In this document: positions 22,214 through 30,440 of the stretch, one piece after another
How positions within the stretch are numbered: position 1 is the first letter of the stretch
How the letters are laid out: each line of letters opens with the position of its first letter
Origin: Bacteroidaceae bacterium
GTDB lineage: Bacteria > Bacteroidota > Bacteroidia > Bacteroidales > Bacteroidaceae
Direction: 5' to 3'
Assembly: GCA_017416705.1 (NCBI GenBank)
Contig: JAFQBG010000040.1
Coordinates: forward strand, 1 to 38,158
DNA length: 38,158 nucleotides
Notes under the pieces: model-generated
What the model was told of the DNA's origin: nothing
The model's database searches: none
What the model saw: the letters and a program-made list of their open reading frames with translations, nothing else
Program-made: the position numbers and the translations under genes

Positions 22214-23476
22214 ATGAAATCCAGAAGAGTAGTTGTAACGGGTCTTGGTGCTGTCTCTCCTTTGGGAAATGATATTCCTACATTGTGGGAAAATATATCA
22301 AAAGGAAAAAGTGGCGCGGGGCCTATTACTCATTTTGATACAACCCTTTTTAAAACAAGGTTTGCATGTGAAGTTAAGAATTTCGATTCTCAAATTCACA
22401 TGGGGCGCGATGCTCGCAAGTTCGATACCGACACGCACTATGCTGTCGATTCGGCTGTACAAGCCATTATAGATAGTGCCCTTGATTTTGAAAAGGAGGA
22501 TTGTCACCGCATTGGAGTAGTTTATGGCGAGGGTATAGGCGGAATTAGAGCATTGGAGGATGAACTTGCTCCATATTTCCTAAATCCCGAGAAAGGCCCC
22601 CGTTTTTCGCCGTTCCTTATAACAAAAATGATATCGGACATGACAACCGGTATCATATCGATAAGATACGGCCTGAAAGGTCCTAACTATGTCACAACAT
22701 CGGCTTGTGCATCGGCATCCAATGCCATCATCGATGCCTACGACCAGATACGTTTAGGGCGTGCCGACGTGATGCTTGCAGGTGGTTCCGAGGCTGCTAT
22801 ATGCCCCACAGGCATTGGTGGCTTTAATGCCATGCATGCGTTGTCAGTGCGTAACGACGAACCCGAAACGGCCTCCCGTCCGTTCAGCAAGAGCCGCGAT
22901 GGCTTTGTTGTTGGCGAGGGTGCAGCCTGTCTTGTGCTCGAAGAGTATGAGCATGCTGTGGCTCGTGGTGCCAAAATTTATGCCGAGGTGGCTGGCTCGG
23001 GTCTCACCGCCGATGCTCACCACATGACAGCTCCACACCCCGAGGGCGACGGCGCTGTACGTGTAATGCGTAACGCCATAGAAGAGGCCGGATTGGAACT
23101 TACCGATGTCGATTATATTAACGTTCATGGAACATCTACATACGCTGGTGATATAGCCGAAGTAAAAGCCATTAAAACGCTCTTTGGCGACCACGCATAT
23201 AAACTGAATATAAGTTCCACAAAATCCATGACGGGCCATTTATTGGGCGCGGCAGGCGCGTTGGAGGCGGTAATAACCGTTCTTGCAATGGAGCACCAGA
23301 CAGTGCCTCCCACAATAAACCACGCAGAGGGTGACGAGGACCCCGAAATAGATTATGCCTTGAATTTTACATTTAATAAAGCGCAGAAACGCAATATAAA
23401 TGTGGCTATATCGAATACATTTGGTTTTGGCGGTCACAACGCATGTATAGCATTCCGTAAAATTGAAAACGAATAA
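22214..23476 (+). CDS. fabF: Beta-ketoacyl-ACP synthase II
   Basis: 420 residues, normal for FabF. The Cys-His-His catalytic triad is intact: Cys165 in TTSACASASNAI, His305 in NVHGTSTYAGD and His342 in KSMTGHLLGAAGALEA. It condenses malonyl-ACP with acyl-ACP in the fatty acid elongation cycle. The N-terminus MKSRRVVVTGLGAVSPLG is standard, which supports this start. The last 14 bases overlap the rnc frame, so the two are translationally coupled. Confidence 0.98.
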   Translation: MKSRRVVVTGLGAVSPLGNDIPTLWENISKGKSGAGPITHFDTTLFKTRFACEVKNFDSQIHMGRDARKFDTDTHYAVDSAVQAIIDSALDFEKEDCHRIGVVYGEGIGGIRALEDELAPYFLNPEKGPRFSPFLITKMISDMTTGIISIRYGLKGPNYVTTSACASASNAIIDAYDQIRLGRADVMLAGGSEAAICPTGIGGFNAMHALSVRNDEPETASRPFSKSRDGFVVGEGAACLVLEEYEHAVARGAKIYAEVAGSGLTADAHHMTAPHPEGDGAVRVMRNAIEEAGLELTDVDYINVHGTSTYAGDIAEVKAIKTLFGDHAYKLNISSTKSMTGHLLGAAGALEAVITVLAMEHQTVPPTINHAEGDEDPEIDYALNFTFNKAQKRNINVAISNTFGFGGHNACIAFRKIENE

Positions 23477-24230
23477 GTTTTTTAATAACCTTAATAACAA
23501 GATGAAACTCCTTTTTCGCAAGGATAAGGAGTTTTGTCTTTTATTGTATGGCCTGTTGGGCTTCGTTCCCGGCAGGACATATCTGTATCGCAAGGCATTG
23601 ACACACAGTTCATTGGTGACGGGCCCCAAACGTAAGCTGGCTTGTAATGAACGTTTGGAATTTCTTGGTGATGCAGTGCTTTGTGCTGTTACAACCGATT
23701 ATATATACAAAAAATATGGTCGTGAGTCCGAGGGCTTCCTGTCGAAGGCTCGCAGCAGGGTGGTGTGTCGTGAAAATCTCAATACATTGGCCATTAAAAT
23801 AGGGCTCGATAGGTTGGTGCATGCAGGCGATGTGTTCCATTCGCACAACAGCAATGTATATGGTAATGCTTTCGAAGCGTTAATAGGTGCCATATATCTT
23901 GACAAGGGCTTCGAAGGGTGCAGCCGATTTATTGTAGATAAGGTATATAACCCTCATCTCGATATTGATGTAATAGCAAAGTCCGATAATAATTATAAGA
24001 GCAAACTCATAGAATGGTCGCAGAAGGAGCATCGCGAAATTCTATTCTCGCTGTGTAGCGAGGAGCGACGTGGCGACAGTCAGTTTTTTGTGAGCGAGGT
24101 TTTTGTCGATGGCGTACTTTGTGGCAGGGGCGAGGGATTTTCGAAACGTGAGAGCCAGCAATGTGCCGCAAAAAAAGCGTTGCAACAAATAATGTGCAAC
24201 GCTCCCGATATTGTTTCTGTCCTACGATAG
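23463..24230 (+). CDS. rnc: Ribonuclease III
   Basis: 255 residues. The RNase III signature NERLEFLGDAV is at residues 62-72 and contains the catalytic Glu and Asp. The second metal-binding block reads GNAFEALIGAIYLDKG at about 134-149. There Asn135 stands where many RNase III proteins have Asp, while Glu138 is kept. A C-terminal double-stranded RNA binding domain begins near YKSKLIEWSQKEH. It cleaves rRNA precursors and structured mRNAs. The start at 23463 overlaps fabF by 14 bases; an internal ATG at 23502 (MKLLFRKDKEF) is an alternative. Its stop overlaps the dnaX stop by 9 bases on the other strand. Confidence 0.95.
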   Translation: MKTNKFFNNLNNKMKLLFRKDKEFCLLLYGLLGFVPGRTYLYRKALTHSSLVTGPKRKLACNERLEFLGDAVLCAVTTDYIYKKYGRESEGFLSKARSRVVCRENLNTLAIKIGLDRLVHAGDVFHSHNSNVYGNAFEALIGAIYLDKGFEGCSRFIVDKVYNPHLDIDVIAKSDNNYKSKLIEWSQKEHREILFSLCSEERRGDSQFFVSEVFVDGVLCGRGEGFSKRESQQCAAKKALQQIMCNAPDIVSVLR

Positions 24231-26042
24231 TTCCAGATTTAATTGTTCCCGTAGTTTTTCTACCAACGGGTTTTTGTTCTTCAATATTTCGTATTGCTTT
24301 GTGCGGTCGTAAACATGGCGTTCTACGACTACTTTGTTCACGATTATTTTCATGCGCAGCCTTGCTCCGCCTATCTCATGGGCTATGCCATCTATTATTC
24401 GCTTTGACTCTTTTTCGAACATGTCGGCAACAAGCTGGTTGTCCACAGCTATGGAGAACTCATTGTCGGGGTGCAGCGTGGGCGTTATTATTTTCATCCT
24501 GTCGGACAATGCTCTTTCGTTCTCGGGTAGCTGCATTGCAAAGGCTGTCCATGCCTGAATAAGCAGTTCCGTTGTCACCTGTTTTGTATTGGATGCCTCG
24601 GCTGTTGGTGCTGTGTCGGGGGTGGTGGATTGCGGTGTACTGCTTTGTTCCTTGCTTTGTTTTTTCATTGTTGCACTGAACATGCCGCCCAATGTTCTGC
24701 TGCTTGTCTGCTGTGTGGTGCGCAGCCCCTCGGGACGTCCTTGCATTACGGTAGGTGTGGGCGCTTGCGCTGTCGGCTTGCTTTTCTCTGCAACCGGTTT
24801 TTCGTTGCTCTTGGGCTCTTGGGCTTGTGGTGCCTTGCTGCTTGTGTGGGCAGGTTGCGGTACCGCAACAGCACTATCGTTGCTTTGCGGTTTGTTGAAT
24901 ATGGGTTTTAACTGTTTAGGGCCAAGCCCACTGGCATCGTCGGCTTCGTCGCTTGTGAGCTGTGCCAACTGTATTATGGTTAGTTCCACCAAAAGACGCT
25001 TGTTGCGGCTGGCACGGTAGTTCATGCTGCAATCGTTACATAGTTTTATGGCTTTGTATAGCATGCGTGCAGTGCATTTCGATGCTTGCTCCGAGTATTG
25101 CCTGCATAGCTCTTGGCTACCTTCGAACAGTGGAACGGTGGCGGGGTCGCTGCTCACAAGAAGGTCGCGGAAGTGTGCCGCTGCACCCTCGATGAAGATA
25201 TTACCCTCGAAACCTCTCACAAGTACGTCGTTCAGCAATAATAGTGCTTGTGCAATTTCTCCTGCAAGGATATAATTTGTCAATCGGAAATAGTATTCAT
25301 AGTCCAGAACATTCAGACTTTCTATTACCTTTGAATATGTCAGGTCGCCTTGTGTGAAGCTGACCATCTGGTCGAACAGCGATAGCGCATCGCGCATGCA
25401 ACCATCCGATTTCTGTGCTATTATACGCAGTGCCTCGTGTTCGCTGTTTATGTTCTCTTTTTGGGCTATGTTTTGCAGATGCGACACGATGTCGGCGGCC
25501 TCTATACGTCCAAAATCATATATCTGGCAGCGCGATAGGATTGTTGGTATTATCTTGTGTTTCTCGGTGGTGGCAAGGATGAATATGGCGTGTGCAGGAG
25601 GCTCTTCGAGCGTTTTAAGAAACGCATTGAACGCTGCCTGCGACAGCATGTGTACCTCGTCTATTATATATACCTTGTATCGGCCTATCTGTGGCGGTAT
25701 GCGCACCTGCTCATTCAGTGAACGAATATCATCTACCGAGTTGTTGCTGGCTGCATCGAGCTCATATATCGAGTAGGAACGTTGTTGGTTGAACGACATG
25801 CACGACTCACATTCGTTGCAGGGCTCGCCATTGGCTGTGGGGTGCTCGCAGTTAATTGTTTTTGCGAAAATACGTGCGCAGGTAGTCTTGCCCACTCCGC
25901 GCGGGCCGCAGAACAGGTAGGCGTGAGCTAATTTGCCGCTGTGAATAGCGTTTTTCAGTGTTGTTGTCAGGGCTTTCTGTGCCACCACCGACTCAAAAGT
26001 GTCGGGGCGGTATTTACGTGCCGATACAATATAATTTTCCAT
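24222..26042 (-). CDS. dnaX: DNA polymerase III subunit gamma/tau
   Basis: 606 residues. The clamp-loader AAA+ core is complete: Walker A GPRGVGKT at 46-53, a four-Cys zinc site (Cys65, 75, 78, 81), Walker B IIDEVH at 126-131 and the SRC motif at 170-172. Domain III follows to about residue 370. Next comes a Pro/Gln/Ser/Thr-rich linker (about 375-490) and a C-terminal folded domain that in tau contacts the polymerase. It opens and loads the beta clamp. The clear -7 boxes upstream are at 26080-26087 and 26093-26100. The gene ends inside the last 9 bases of convergent rnc. The A-run near 24660 is not in a correct phase for a -1 slippery heptamer. Confidence 0.96.
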   Translation of the reverse strand: MENYIVSARKYRPDTFESVVAQKALTTTLKNAIHSGKLAHAYLFCGPRGVGKTTCARIFAKTINCEHPTANGEPCNECESCMSFNQQRSYSIYELDAASNNSVDDIRSLNEQVRIPPQIGRYKVYIIDEVHMLSQAAFNAFLKTLEEPPAHAIFILATTEKHKIIPTILSRCQIYDFGRIEAADIVSHLQNIAQKENINSEHEALRIIAQKSDGCMRDALSLFDQMVSFTQGDLTYSKVIESLNVLDYEYYFRLTNYILAGEIAQALLLLNDVLVRGFEGNIFIEGAAAHFRDLLVSSDPATVPLFEGSQELCRQYSEQASKCTARMLYKAIKLCNDCSMNYRASRNKRLLVELTIIQLAQLTSDEADDASGLGPKQLKPIFNKPQSNDSAVAVPQPAHTSSKAPQAQEPKSNEKPVAEKSKPTAQAPTPTVMQGRPEGLRTTQQTSSRTLGGMFSATMKKQSKEQSSTPQSTTPDTAPTAEASNTKQVTTELLIQAWTAFAMQLPENERALSDRMKIITPTLHPDNEFSIAVDNQLVADMFEKESKRIIDGIAHEIGGARLRMKIIVNKVVVERHVYDRTKQYEILKNKNPLVEKLREQLNLELS

Positions 26043-26079
26043 GCTCCAAGAATGTTTCGTGGTAATTTTTCTATATGTG

Positions 26080-26100
26080 CAAAAATAGAAAGCGAAGATA
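26080..26100 (-). promoter_or_regulatory. Candidate -7 boxes of dnaX
   Basis: On the minus strand TATTTTTG (complement of 26080-26087) matches TAnnTTTG exactly. TATCTTCG (complement of 26093-26100) is a common one-base variant. Neither has a clear -33 TTTG at the right distance, so I cannot choose between them. Confidence 0.45.
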
Positions 26101-26144
26101 ATAAGAATTTAATAATATTAGTGAATGGTGTGAGAAAAAATTTC

Positions 26145-26152
26145 TATCTTCG
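26145..26152 (+). promoter_or_regulatory. Candidate -7 box of the FtsB-like gene
   Basis: TATCTTCG at 26145-26152 is a near-consensus -7 element. The upstream -33 match is poor. The resulting leader to the ATG at 26256 would be about 97 bases. Confidence 0.45.
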
Positions 26153-26255
26153 CAAAATAAAAATAAGTACAAACGAGCGATAAATACAAGCCTTGCTTTA
26201 TTATTTCAATGCGAGCGCAGTGTATATTAGATGTTTATATCAAATATAAGAAAAT

Positions 26256-26555
26256 ATGAATGATAGCATAGCCGATATATTAAAGTGGATGGCGAGTCAT
26301 AAGTATCTGTTCGTTACTTTGGCTTTTATTGCCATCATTGTGGTGTTCGATGAGAATAATTTGCTCAAACACATTCAAAATCAGCGCGAAATAGCTATAC
26401 TGAAATCGGATATAGAGGAACTTGGCGAGCAGCAGGTGGAAATGGAAAAGAAACTGCGCGAACTCGATACCGATGTTTATGTCATGGAGAAGGTTGCACG
26501 CGAAAAATATGATATGCAGCTCGACAATGAGGATGTTTTTATATTGGAAGACTGA
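26256..26555 (+). CDS. FtsB/DivIC-like septum formation protein
   Basis: A 99-residue bitopic membrane protein. A short cytoplasmic N-terminus precedes one helix (about residues 17-35, YLFVTLAFIAIIVVF). A periplasmic coiled coil, IQNQREIAILKSDIEELGEQQ and onward, is followed by the conserved tail VMEKVAREKYDMQLDNEDVFIL. The R-E-K-Y/F tail is the family hallmark. FtsB and DivIC join FtsL and FtsQ in the divisome. It is cotranscribed with the following membrane protein, 3 bases downstream, and is divergent from dnaX. Confidence 0.88.
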   Translation: MNDSIADILKWMASHKYLFVTLAFIAIIVVFDENNLLKHIQNQREIAILKSDIEELGEQQVEMEKKLRELDTDVYVMEKVAREKYDMQLDNEDVFILED

Positions 26556-26558
26556 CGC

Positions 26559-26897
26559 ATGAAGATTATAAATATATTGTATTATGTTGGAGCCGTTGTG
26601 CTGCTTGCCGGTGCAGTCATGCGTATGTCGCATCCTGCAATAGCATGCTATGTGTACATGGCAGGGGCCGTATTATTGGCTGTCATGCAATTTATAGGGC
26701 GCGAGCGTAATGGGAATTTTGTGGTTCGCCGCCTTGTTTTTCAGCAACAAATAGGTGGCATCTGTCTTGTTGCCGCGGGTGTACTCATGTTCACCCATAC
26801 CCGCAACGAATGGATTGTGGCTATGTTCGTAGGTGCGTTGCTCGAACTTTATACTGCATACCGAATACCGCAGGAATTGGAAAAAGAGAAAAACTGA
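26559..26897 (+). CDS. Small four-helix membrane protein of unknown function
   Basis: 112 residues with four likely transmembrane helices at about 5-23, 28-46, 64-80 and 85-103. A basic loop (GRERNGNFVVRRLVFQQQ) lies between helices 2 and 3, and the tail is charged (PQELEKEKN). I do not recognise a named family. It starts 3 bases after the FtsB-like gene and must be cotranscribed with it, which hints at an envelope or division-related role, but no motif supports a specific one. A terminator follows at 27030. Confidence 0.8.
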   Translation: MKIINILYYVGAVVLLAGAVMRMSHPAIACYVYMAGAVLLAVMQFIGRERNGNFVVRRLVFQQQIGGICLVAAGVLMFTHTRNEWIVAMFVGALLELYTAYRIPQELEKEKN

Positions 26898-26929
26898 GAA
26901 AGTTATTAGGATTTTTGATGTAAACATCG

Positions 26930-26998
26930 AATATAGTCTGCGCTCGCTTTGAAATAATAAAGCAAGCTTGATATTTTTCGCTCGCTTGTTACTATATT
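26930..26998 (+). repeat. Solitary copy of the palindromic intergenic repeat
   Basis: A 69-bp element bounded by 8-bp inverted ends AATATAGT (26930-26937) and ACTATATT (26991-26998). Inside are two direct copies of CGCTCGCTT (26941-26949 and 26979-26987) flanking an A/T-rich core with AAGCAAGCTTGATATTTTT. It matches the array at 20378-20693, especially unit 1, which has the same CAAGCTTG core. The eighth base of the ends is T/A here but C/G around the array, so pairing is kept. It sits in the convergent gap between the small membrane protein and secDF. No flanking target-site duplication is evident. Confidence 0.85.
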
Positions 26999-27029
26999 TA
27001 CTCTCACCTAAATAATCTGAGATATTTAC

Positions 27030-27079
27030 AATGCGCTATTGCGTGGCATATAAGTGTCGGGCGGTAGCGCATTTTTTTT
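27030..27079 (+). terminator. Terminator of the FtsB-like operon
   Basis: AATGCGCTA at 27030-27038 pairs with TAGCGCATT at 27065-27073 (9 bp) around a 26-base loop, and the T run extends to 27079. It lies about 130 bases after the membrane protein gene and beyond the solitary repeat. Confidence 0.6.
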
Positions 27080-27221
27080 GTTATATGCACCTGTGGGATA
27101 TCCATGGGGTGGCTCTCTTTTTTTATGGAAATGAAGCTACTGTCAAGGGAGTGGCCATGCTGCCATAACCACCTATGTCGCTCATGCTTTTACCCCCCCC
27201 TGCCTGTCAATCTGTTCCTGC
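27080..27221. other. Non-coding stretch between terminator and secDF terminator
   Basis: I see no gene, promoter or RNA structure here that I can support. The only notable points are a run of eight C near 27193-27200 and a T7 run near 27118. Together with the repeat and hairpins it completes the 391-base gap between 26897 and 27289. Confidence 0.4.
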
Positions 27222-27273
27222 TATATAAAACAATCATCGGCTGCATTAATGCAGCCGATGATTGTTTTATATA
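27222..27273 (-). terminator. Terminator of secDF, 52-bp perfect palindrome
   Basis: The sequence is exactly self-complementary from 27222 to 27273, centred between 27247 and 27248 (GCAT-TA-ATGC). It can form a stem of about 24 bp. It begins 15 bases after the secDF stop on the minus strand and ends in a TTTTATATA arm, a good intrinsic terminator that may work in both directions. Confidence 0.85.
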
Positions 27274-27288
27274 TATCGTCGATATATC

Positions 27289-30249
27289 TTATTTATTGCG
27301 TTTACCCATTATGGAGTATGCGATAGGAGCCGCTATGAACAACGATGATAGTGTACCAAAGATAACACCAAGTATCATTGCGAAAGCAAAACTTCTTATG
27401 CTGTCGCCACCAAGAATGAATATACACAGCAACACTACCAATGTACTGAGCGATGTGTTTATGGTACGTGCAAGTGTAGTGTTCAGTGAATCGTTGAAGA
27501 GCGAGAATCTATCGTGTTTGGGATAGAGTGTTGTGAACTCGCGTACACGGTCGAAGATAACCACCTTGTCGTTGATAGAGTAACCAATGGCGGTGAGGAT
27601 GGCACCGATGAATGTCTGGTCAACTTCGAGCGACATGGGTAGTATTCCGTAGAATATTGAGTAGCAACCCAATATCATTATAACGTCGCTTGTAAGAGCC
27701 ACTGTGGAACCTACACTGTATGCCACATTGCGGAAACGTAACAATATATAAAGGAATATTGCTATCAAGGCCAATACAACCGACCATACCGCGCTTGTCT
27801 TAATATCGTCGGCGATGCTGGGGCCTACCTTCTGCGAACTGATGATAGAACCACCTGCTCTGTTGTCGCGGTTGATGAATGTAGCCAAGTCGAGGTTCTC
27901 GCTTAACAAACCACCCTTCATGAAGGCGTTGTACAAGAATTCCTCTATCTCTGAATCGACTGTGGGTGTCTCCTCGTTTATACGATAGTTGGTCGATACA
28001 CGAATGGTCTTTTTGTCGGTACCAAGGGCTATTGCCTGAACGTTGTCATTGACAATCTGTTCGCTAAGCAGGGCACGTACTGTTTCGGGCTCTACCTCTT
28101 TCTCGAACTGAACAACGAAGTTACGTCCACCTGTGAAGTCGATGCTCTGTCCCAAACCTTTCACAGCAAGCGAACCAACCATGATGACAGCAAGAACACC
28201 GAATATAGCAAGCGATTTTACTCTTCCGCCCATGAAGTTATACTTGGTGTTAACCATAAGGTTCTTTGACAGGTTGGTCACAAATGTCAGGTTGAGCCAT
28301 TTGCCTTTGTTCATGAAATGCTCATAAACCACACGTGTCAAGAATACTGCTGTGAAGAACGAGCAGATGATACCTATTATAAGTGTGGTGGCAAAACCGC
28401 GGATGGGGCCTGTACCGAAGTTGAACAGGATGATACCGGTGATTATTGATGTGAAGTTCGAGTCGAAAATTGCCGAGAACGCGTTTTTGTAACCATCGGC
28501 AAGGGCAGCACGTGTTGCTTTGCCTGCACGAAGTTCCTCTTTGGTGCGCTCATAGATGAGCACGTTGGCATCGACTGCCATACCCAATGTGAGTACTATA
28601 CCGGCAATACCCGACATGGTGAGGGCTGCTTGGAACGAAGCCAAGATACCAAGTGTGAAGAATAGGTTGAGTAGCAGTGCGGCATTGGCAACAGCGCCGG
28701 GTATCCAGCCATATATTGCACACATGTAGAGCATGAGCACTATAAATGCTATGATGAACGACCACATTCCTTGGTTAATTGACTCCTGACCAAGTGAAGG
28801 ACCAACGATGTCCTCGGATACGATACGTGCAGGAGCGGGCATCTTACCCGAACGCAATACGTTTGCCAAGTCCTTTGTCTCTTCTATGGTGAAGCTACCG
28901 GTAATCTCGGAACGTCCGCCTGTGATTTCGTTCATTACATTGGGCGCGCTGTAAACATATCCGTCAAGAACAACTGCGATGCTCTTGTTGATGTTGTTTT
29001 TGGTTAGTTGTGCCCAACGACGTGAACCGTCGGTGTTCATGGCCATTGTTACGCAGGGGTTGCCATATTGGTCGTATGAGTCGGCAGCCTCTACTATTAC
29101 GTCGCCTTCGAGCGATGCACGGCCGTTGCGTTGTGTCGATTTAACCGCATAAAGTTCGTATGTGGAATTGGCCTCTTTCTTGTCTATGGCATCAACAGCC
29201 CACAACAGACGAAGGTCGTTGGGAAGGAGTTTCTTTGCCTCGGCCGATTTTAGTATGGCGTTTACTGCTGCTGTGTCTTTGTAATGTACAAGACCAACTA
29301 CGCAACGGTGCAAATTGCCTTGGTTGGGGAACATGATAGAGAACAAGGGGTTCTCTTTTTTTGAAGCCTCGCTGCTTTGAGCTGTTTCGCCCTCGGTGGT
29401 GGCGTCGGCTGCAAGAGCGGCCTCAACGTCAACGTTCTCTTTGGCTGCTTCCTTGACAGCGGCTGTGTCGTTGGCGGCAGATGTCTCTTCTTTGGCAAGT
29501 GTAGCCAATTTGCTGTTCAAAGAAACCAGTGCGGGGAGTATTTCCTCGGCATTGTAAGTCTCCCAGAATTCCAAGTTGGCAGAACCTTGCAACAATTTAC
29601 GCACGCGCTCGGGCTCTTTTACTCCGGGAAGCTCTATCATGATACGTCCCATGGCTCCCTCTAAGGCTTGGATGTTGGGCTGTACAACACCAAAACGGTC
29701 GATACGTGTACGCAACACGTTGAACGAGTTGTCTATGGCTGCTTGGACTTCGTCGCGCAATACGGCCTCGACTTCGGCGTCGGTGGAACGTGCATTGACT
29801 TTGTCCTTTAACTGCTGAGTGGCAAAAAGAGAAGCAAGGTTCCCTTGTGGTTCGAGTCTCTTATATTCCTCGATGAAAAGGGTGATAAAGTCGGACTGAC
29901 TCTTTACACTTTGCTTTTTCGCAGTTTCCACTGCTGCATTGAAATTGGCATCTGTCTTGTGTCCGGCAAGTGCCTTCACTACATCGGCAACAGATACTTC
30001 CATAATAACATTCATACCGCCTTGCAGGTCGAGTCCAAGACCTATTTGCATTTCGCGGCATTGTTTCAGAGAATATACTCCGAGCCATACATTCTCATTC
30101 TGCATAGAATCCATATAGTGCTGAACACCTTGGGGATCTTTTTCTGCTTTACCCTCGTGGTAACTTGTTACAAAAGAGAATGAGAGATAGAATACGCATA
30201 CCAGCGTTAGCAGCAGCGCAAATACTTTTACAAATCCTTTGTTTTGCAT
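27289..30249 (-). CDS. secDF: Fused protein translocase SecDF
   Basis: 986 residues, a SecD-SecF fusion typical of Bacteroidetes. The N-terminal helix is followed by the SecD signature GLGLDLQGGMNV (about residue 70) and a large periplasmic domain. About residues 250-310 form an Ala/Glu-rich low-complexity insert (EETSAANDTAAVKEAAKENV and beyond). Six-helix SecD and SecF membrane blocks follow. SecF starts near residue 670, with the GQSIDFTGGRNFVVQF motif. SecDF uses the proton gradient to help complete protein export through SecYEG. It is a single-gene unit with its own promoter and a strong terminator. Confidence 0.97.
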   Translation of the reverse strand: MQNKGFVKVFALLLTLVCVFYLSFSFVTSYHEGKAEKDPQGVQHYMDSMQNENVWLGVYSLKQCREMQIGLGLDLQGGMNVIMEVSVADVVKALAGHKTDANFNAAVETAKKQSVKSQSDFITLFIEEYKRLEPQGNLASLFATQQLKDKVNARSTDAEVEAVLRDEVQAAIDNSFNVLRTRIDRFGVVQPNIQALEGAMGRIMIELPGVKEPERVRKLLQGSANLEFWETYNAEEILPALVSLNSKLATLAKEETSAANDTAAVKEAAKENVDVEAALAADATTEGETAQSSEASKKENPLFSIMFPNQGNLHRCVVGLVHYKDTAAVNAILKSAEAKKLLPNDLRLLWAVDAIDKKEANSTYELYAVKSTQRNGRASLEGDVIVEAADSYDQYGNPCVTMAMNTDGSRRWAQLTKNNINKSIAVVLDGYVYSAPNVMNEITGGRSEITGSFTIEETKDLANVLRSGKMPAPARIVSEDIVGPSLGQESINQGMWSFIIAFIVLMLYMCAIYGWIPGAVANAALLLNLFFTLGILASFQAALTMSGIAGIVLTLGMAVDANVLIYERTKEELRAGKATRAALADGYKNAFSAIFDSNFTSIITGIILFNFGTGPIRGFATTLIIGIICSFFTAVFLTRVVYEHFMNKGKWLNLTFVTNLSKNLMVNTKYNFMGGRVKSLAIFGVLAVIMVGSLAVKGLGQSIDFTGGRNFVVQFEKEVEPETVRALLSEQIVNDNVQAIALGTDKKTIRVSTNYRINEETPTVDSEIEEFLYNAFMKGGLLSENLDLATFINRDNRAGGSIISSQKVGPSIADDIKTSAVWSVVLALIAIFLYILLRFRNVAYSVGSTVALTSDVIMILGCYSIFYGILPMSLEVDQTFIGAILTAIGYSINDKVVIFDRVREFTTLYPKHDRFSLFNDSLNTTLARTINTSLSTLVVLLCIFILGGDSIRSFAFAMILGVIFGTLSSLFIAAPIAYSIMGKRNK

Positions 30250-30298
30250 TTTGATTTAAGTTTTATTATTATATAGTTTGTCGCTAATTTAAAGTTTG

Positions 30299-30306
30299 CA
30301 AATATA
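30299..30306 (-). promoter_or_regulatory. -7 box of secDF
   Basis: The minus strand reads TATATTTGC here, an exact TAnnTTTG match about 50 bases before the secDF ATG at 30249. A clear TTTG -33 at 19-22 bases is not seen, so only the -7 element is called. Confidence 0.6.
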
Positions 30307-30371
30307 GACTTTTTTTCTCAAAAAAACAGCTACTTGCCTTTTTTTCTTTATATAAATATGACGAATAATAG

Positions 30372-30421
30372 CGAATAATAGCGTTGCACCTGTTTTTTGC
30401 CCGGTGCAACGCTATTATTCG
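30372..30421 (-). terminator. Terminator after the rhomboid operon
   Basis: A perfect 19-bp stem (30372-30390 pairs with 30403-30421) with a 12-base loop. It lies 20 bases beyond the stop of the second rhomboid gene on the minus strand. The outer arm is A/T-rich, with a further GCGAATAATA-like direct repeat at 30361-30370 rather than a pure T tract. Confidence 0.75.
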
Positions 30422-30440
30422 TCGTCTGAAACACTGTTTT

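Noticed and set aside
24657-24670. Possible programmed -1 frameshift site in dnaX (A6 run)
   Set aside because: The codons read ATG AAA AAA CAA, so the run is not in the A AAA AAG-type phase needed for slippage as in E. coli dnaX.
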